A DNA stretch of 8,869 nucleotides from positions 1-8,869 of the forward strand of contig CALZJY010000065.1 in assembly GCA_945787925.1 (NCBI GenBank). Reading direction: 5' to 3'. The notes beneath the pieces were generated by a model that saw only the letters and a list, made by a program, of their open reading frames with translations, did not search any database and was not told where the DNA came from. Below, piece after piece: positions 7,201 to 8,869 of the stretch. The translations under genes were made by a program, and so were the position numbers. Each line of letters begins with the position of its first letter. Position 1 is the first letter of the stretch. Origin of the DNA: an uncultured Anaerosporobacter sp. GTDB lineage: Bacteria; Bacillota; Clostridia; Lachnospirales; Lachnospiraceae.

Positions 7201-7756
7201 CTTCGGTTAATGGGAACACATCAAGAAGCCCGCCTCGGACTGCAAACTGTCCTGGCGTCTCCACTTGGACGCATCGTTCATATCCTAACAACATCAACTC
7301 TGCTACTAACCCATCGATCTCCACGATTTCCCTTTCCTTAATCGTAAGGATGCGTGGACGGAACAACTCTAATGGAAGAATCCGATCCATTCCTCCATCG
7401 ATCGTCATTATGATAGTCGTTGGCTCTTGGCTCAAAATGCGTTTTAGGATCTTTAGCCGTTCCTTCACAATCGCATGCCCATGGATATCTGCGCTATAAA
7501 AGATGATATCCTTGGCAGGATAGAGATACACCTCTTTCTCATAAAGAAACATATCATCATAAATCTCTTTTGCTTTTAGCTCATTATACGTCACGATGAT
7601 ACGGAACGGATATCCTTCCGAAAGTCCCGCCATCAAATGGCATTTTTGTGAATCAATACAACCGCTGATTGCTAGTGGCACGATGTCTGATTTTAAATCC
7701 TGCTTAATCTCCTTATATTCTATCAATTTATTGAGCGGATCAAAAAAAGTTCTCAT
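4208..7756 (-). CDS. mfd: Transcription-repair coupling factor Mfd
   Basis: This 1182-residue ATP-dependent DNA translocase removes RNA polymerase stalled at lesions and recruits UvrA for nucleotide excision repair. Domains in order: a UvrB-like N-terminal module (about 1-350), the RNA-polymerase-interacting domain (about 500-575, containing GDYVVHENHGLGIYRG), a RecG-type helicase motor, and a C-terminal TRCF domain (from about 1030, starting near LDAFIPPTY). The motor shows the Walker A motif GDVGYGKTE near 650-658, the DEEQ box near 753, LSATPIPRTL, and LRGRVGRSNR near 922-931. Length matches B. subtilis Mfd (about 1177). The start at 7756 has GGAGG at 7761-7765, four bases away, and follows the pth stop by 19 bases, so the two are probably co-transcribed. 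A lysine cluster (KKKKKAKKK) before the polymerase-binding domain is a charged linker. I see no frameshift or missing motif. Confidence 0.98.
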   Translation of the reverse strand: MRTFFDPLNKLIEYKEIKQDLKSDIVPLAISGCIDSQKCHLMAGLSEGYPFRIIVTYNELKAKEIYDDMFLYEKEVYLYPAKDIIFYSADIHGHAIVKERLKILKRILSQEPTTIIMTIDGGMDRILPLELFRPRILTIKEREIVEIDGLVAELMLLGYERCVQVETPGQFAVRGGLLDVFPLTEEVPYRIEFWDDEVDTIRSFDVDSQRSIEQVEELTVYPATEFIFDKTMIEVGKKRISEEFEEYYASLKKQGKLEEARRIKEIIGEFLERVGEYHGSVAMDSYVPYFFQHTVSFFDYFTKENSIFFLDETMRMDEKAQVVELEFQEGMAGRLESGYILPSQTNAIYSYTELCQKLMSKRLVMLSTLAHKETNFVAARSYDLTVKSVSPYNKNFDVLVKDLQAWKEKNYKIVLISNTRSRAKRLSEDLRDYDLNAFYSEDFDREIQPGEIYVSSGPLHRGFEYPAIQFVIISETDIFGAKKKKKAKKKSYEGSKVHSFTDLNIGDYVVHENHGLGIYRGIEKIEVDGITKDYLKIEYAGSGVLYILATGLEVLQKYAGADAKKPKLNKLNSLEWKNTKKKVKGAVQEIAKELVQLYALRQEKEGYQFGEDTVWQNEFEEMFPYEETDDQLRAIMDTKRDMESKKIMDRLICGDVGYGKTEIAIRAAFKAVMDSKQVVFLVPTTILAQQHYNNFVQRMKDFPVRIEMMSRFRTPKQQKQAIEQLKEGTLDIIIGTHRVLSKDIEFKNLGLLIVDEEQRFGVKHKEQIKQLKGDVDVLTLSATPIPRTLHMSLIGIRDMSVLEEPPVDRMPIQTYVLEHNDEIIREAIHRELARDGQVYYVYNKVNDIDEVAMRIQALVPEATVSFAHGQMSERELEQIMFGFINGEIDVLVSTTIIETGLDIGNANTLIIDDADRLGLSQLYQLRGRVGRSNRTSFAFLMYRRDKVLREVAEKRLQAIKEFTELGSGFKIAMRDLEIRGAGNLLGQKQHGHMEAVGYDLYCKMLNEAVKELKGETTHEDLFETTVDMDLDAFIPPTYIKSEFQKLDVYKRIAEISSEDELMDMQEELLDRFGEMPHAVNNLLNIAYLKSVAHEAYVTKMVHKGKKVRMMMYAQAPLDVTKIPALLESYKGALTMERGTTPTFIYHLDKRENAKQKLDAISLFELIKSVLTTIKEMKLEGEK

Positions 7757-7775
7757 AGCTCCTCCAATAAAACCA

Positions 7776-8342
7776 TTATGCTTTCTTATTGTATTTATTC
7801 ATTGCTGCATCGATCTCTTTTGTAAGCATGATCTCTACTGCATCTGCAACCTTCTCTTTCGTTTCTACTAATACGTCCTGCTCTTCCTTTGAGAATTTTC
7901 CTAATACGTAGTCTGCAAGATCCCATCCTTGTGGCTTGTTGCCTACGCCTACTTTGATTCTTGGGAATACGTCTCCACCAATCATTTGGATGATGTTCTT
8001 GATTCCGTTATGTCCGCCTGCGCTTCCTTTCTTACGGATGCGAAGCTGTCCTACATCAAGACTGATATCATCATAAATTACGATTAAGTCTTCTGGATCT
8101 ACCTTATAAAAATGAAGCAGCTGCTGCACGCTTTCTCCGCTTAAATTCATATATGTTTGAGGCTTTGCAATTATTACTTTTTGTCCTTCGATATAGCCAG
8201 TTCCACAAACCGCCTTGTGTTTTTCAAAATCTAAAGGGATGTTATATTTTCTTGCAATCTCATCGATACAATCAAATCCAATGTTATGTCTTGTCCCTTC
8301 ATATTGTCTTGTCGGATTCCCTAGTCCTACGATAATGTACAT
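7776..8342 (-). CDS. pth: Peptidyl-tRNA hydrolase
   Basis: This is a 188-residue Pth (SpoVC in B. subtilis). It cleaves the ester bond of peptidyl-tRNAs dropped from stalled ribosomes and recycles tRNA. All active-site elements are present: GLGNP (6-10, N9), the catalytic TRHNIGF with H19, the QTYMNLSG block with N66, D91 in IYDDISL, and GGHNG with N112. The C-terminal helix ends MNKYNKKA. Length is typical. The start at 8342 has a GAGGAAG site about seven bases upstream and agrees with the family N terminus. mfd follows 19 bases downstream. In Bacillus, fin sits between pth and mfd, and it is absent here. A temperature-sensitive allele (spoVC) blocks sporulation in B. subtilis, which ties this housekeeping enzyme to the sporulation genes around it. 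Confidence 0.97.
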   Translation of the reverse strand: MYIIVGLGNPTRQYEGTRHNIGFDCIDEIARKYNIPLDFEKHKAVCGTGYIEGQKVIIAKPQTYMNLSGESVQQLLHFYKVDPEDLIVIYDDISLDVGQLRIRKKGSAGGHNGIKNIIQMIGGDVFPRIKVGVGNKPQGWDLADYVLGKFSKEEQDVLVETKEKVADAVEIMLTKEIDAAMNKYNKKA

Positions 8343-8398
8343 ACTTTCTTCCTCTATTCTATTCTTGTATTCTTCTCTTATTTTTTACATACGATAAG

Positions 8399-8422
8399 GT
8401 CCACCGCATTGCTACGCTGGAC
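8399..8422 (-). other. Small leader hairpin before pth
   Basis: The minus strand has GTCCA (8422-8418) pairing with TGGAC (8403-8399), possibly extended by two inner pairs after a mismatch. It lies in the presumed pth leader, downstream of the candidate -10. There is no T tract on this strand after it, so it is not a terminator. Its function is unknown and it may be chance. Confidence 0.25.
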
Positions 8423-8434
8423 TATTTCCTTTTT

Positions 8435-8463
8435 ATTATACCCCATTTTCAAAGAAGTTACTA
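8435..8463 (-). promoter_or_regulatory. Candidate sigma-A promoter for pth-mfd
   Basis: A perfect minus-strand -10 TATAAT (8440-8435) has a weak -35, TAGTAA (8463-8458, 3 of 6), at 17-base spacing. It lies between the spoIIID hairpin and pth, where a promoter is needed. The implied leader is about 85 bases. Confidence 0.4.
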
Positions 8464-8474
8464 GGAGGCGTTTA

Positions 8475-8514
8475 TATAGAAAGGAGTAGTCTCGATTGTG
8501 CGAAACCACTCCTT
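8475..8514 (-). terminator. Terminator-like hairpin after spoIIID
   Basis: On the minus strand a 14-bp stem with two G-U pairs joins 8501-8514 to 8481-8494 around a 6-base loop. It starts eight bases after the spoIIID stop. The following sequence (TTTCTATATAAA) is T-rich only at first, so termination may be partial. Read-through would carry spoIIID transcripts into pth. Confidence 0.6.
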
Positions 8515-8522
8515 CTTACTAT

Positions 8523-8789
8523 CTAATATCCTTGATATTGATTTTTATGAAGATATTTTTCCTTAGTAGCCAAGCCGCCTCGTATATGGCGTTCTGATTT
8601 GTTGAGGTCTAATACAACTCTAGCCCTGTCTGCTAAAGAGGGGTTAATTTGAATCAAACGTTCTGTGACATCTTTATGCACGGTCGATTTGGAGATTCCA
8701 AACTTCTTTGCTGTCTGTCTTACCGTCGCATTATATTCAATAATATAATTGGCGATGTCTACAGCTCTTTCCTCTATGTATCCCTTCAA
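8523..8789 (-). CDS. spoIIID: Stage III sporulation transcription regulator SpoIIID
   Basis: This is an 88-residue mother-cell DNA-binding protein. In Bacillus it activates and represses sigma-E genes and helps switch to sigma-K. A helix-turn-helix spans about 22-44 (TVRQTAKKFGISKSTVHKDV), followed by TERLIQINPSLADRA and the basic segment SERHIRGGLATKEKY, all close to B. subtilis SpoIIID (93 residues by recall). The start codon is TTG at 8789-8787: the family N terminus (MHDYIKER in Bacillus, M-KGYIEER here) begins exactly there, and AGGGGG lies at 8797-8802, seven bases upstream. A sigma-E promoter and a SpoIIID-box match precede it. A hairpin separates it from pth. It is normal in length and motif content. 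Confidence 0.96.
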   Translation of the reverse strand: MKGYIEERAVDIANYIIEYNATVRQTAKKFGISKSTVHKDVTERLIQINPSLADRARVVLDLNKSERHIRGGLATKEKYLHKNQYQGY

Positions 8790-8796
8790 GAGAAAT

Positions 8797-8802
8797 CCCC
8801 CT
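8797..8802 (-). promoter_or_regulatory. Ribosome binding site for the TTG start of spoIIID
   Basis: AGGGGG on the minus strand, seven bases before TTG at 8789-8787. Spacing is right and no nearby ATG or GTG fits the conserved N terminus better. Confidence 0.7.
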
Positions 8803-8807
8803 ATGAT

Positions 8808-8817
8808 ACTTGTTTTT
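8808..8817 (-). promoter_or_regulatory. Putative SpoIIID-binding site in the spoIIID leader
   Basis: AAAAACAAGT on the minus strand matches the recalled B. subtilis SpoIIID consensus WWRRACARNY at every position. It lies just downstream of the -10 element, around the expected transcription start. This suggests autoregulation, and its position would suit repression or fine tuning. The consensus is degenerate and A-rich, so a chance match is possible. Confidence 0.45.
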
Positions 8818-8819
8818 AC

Positions 8820-8848
8820 ATTGTATGCATAGGAAGATGAGAATAGAC
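8820..8848 (-). promoter_or_regulatory. Sigma-E promoter of spoIIID
   Basis: The minus strand reads GTCTATT (8848-8842), a 14-base spacer, then CATACAAT (8827-8820). The -10 is a perfect match to the sigma-E consensus CATACAnT. The -35 fits KMATATT in 5 of 7 positions, and 14 bases is the normal sigma-E spacing. spoIIID is a sigma-E gene in B. subtilis, so sequence and expectation agree. The leader would be about 25 bases. Confidence 0.75.
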
Positions 8849-8869
8849 GCTCTTAGCTTGTACCTTATT

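Noticed and set aside
7596..7871. Plus-strand frame with a hydrophobic C terminus across the mfd-pth junction
   Set aside because: It lies antisense to the ends of two certain genes, with no supporting signal. The hydrophobicity comes from the complement of normal codons.
1..8869. CRISPR array, tRNA or rRNA gene, insertion sequence, prophage or a new multi-gene system
   Set aside because: I saw no regularly spaced repeats, tRNA-like cloverleaf, transposase or terminal repeats. Every long frame on the minus strand has a recognised chromosomal family.

Overview
The window comes from a moderately AT-rich, endospore-forming Firmicute. It carries spoIIID and spoVT, a Mfd, Pth and TruA of low-GC Gram-positive type, Shine-Dalgarno sites of GGAGG type and many U-tailed hairpin terminators. 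The gene order and the MazG without a methylase domain point to class Clostridia, probably Lachnospiraceae-like. That placement is inference from gene content, not from a search.

Every gene I can support lies on the minus strand, so transcription runs from high to low coordinates: spoIIID (8789-8523), pth (8342-7776), mfd (7756-4208), a PrsA/SurA-like lipoprotein (4142-3063), truA (3050-2295), spoVT (2001-1456), mazG (1356-571), hup (522-247) and the first 42 codons of rqcP (126 to the window edge). Terminator-like hairpins follow spoIIID, truA, spoVT and hup. Together with candidate promoters they divide the strand into likely units: spoIIID alone; pth-mfd, perhaps continuing into lipoprotein-truA, which also has its own candidate promoter; spoVT alone; mazG-hup; and rqcP with whatever follows it outside the window.

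The layout is a rearranged version of the Bacillus subtilis pth(spoVC)-fin-mfd-spoVT-spoVB-yabN-rqcP(yabO) neighbourhood. Here fin and spoVB are missing, and the lipoprotein, truA and hup are inserted. Three themes mix: sporulation regulation (SpoIIID in the mother cell, SpoVT in the forespore), translation rescue (Pth, RqcP, and TruA for tRNA modification) and nucleic-acid or nucleotide maintenance (Mfd, MazG, HU).

The most informative signals are regulatory. spoIIID has a near-canonical sigma-E promoter and a perfect match to the SpoIIID-binding consensus just downstream of it. spoVT has a sigma-G-like promoter. The 293-base gap between truA and spoVT holds a very strong terminator and an unexplained stretch with a 10-codon reading frame under competing hairpins. 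The lipoprotein keeps the parvulin outline but lacks both conserved histidines. I found no mobile element, CRISPR array, tRNA or rRNA, and no convincing new multi-gene system.
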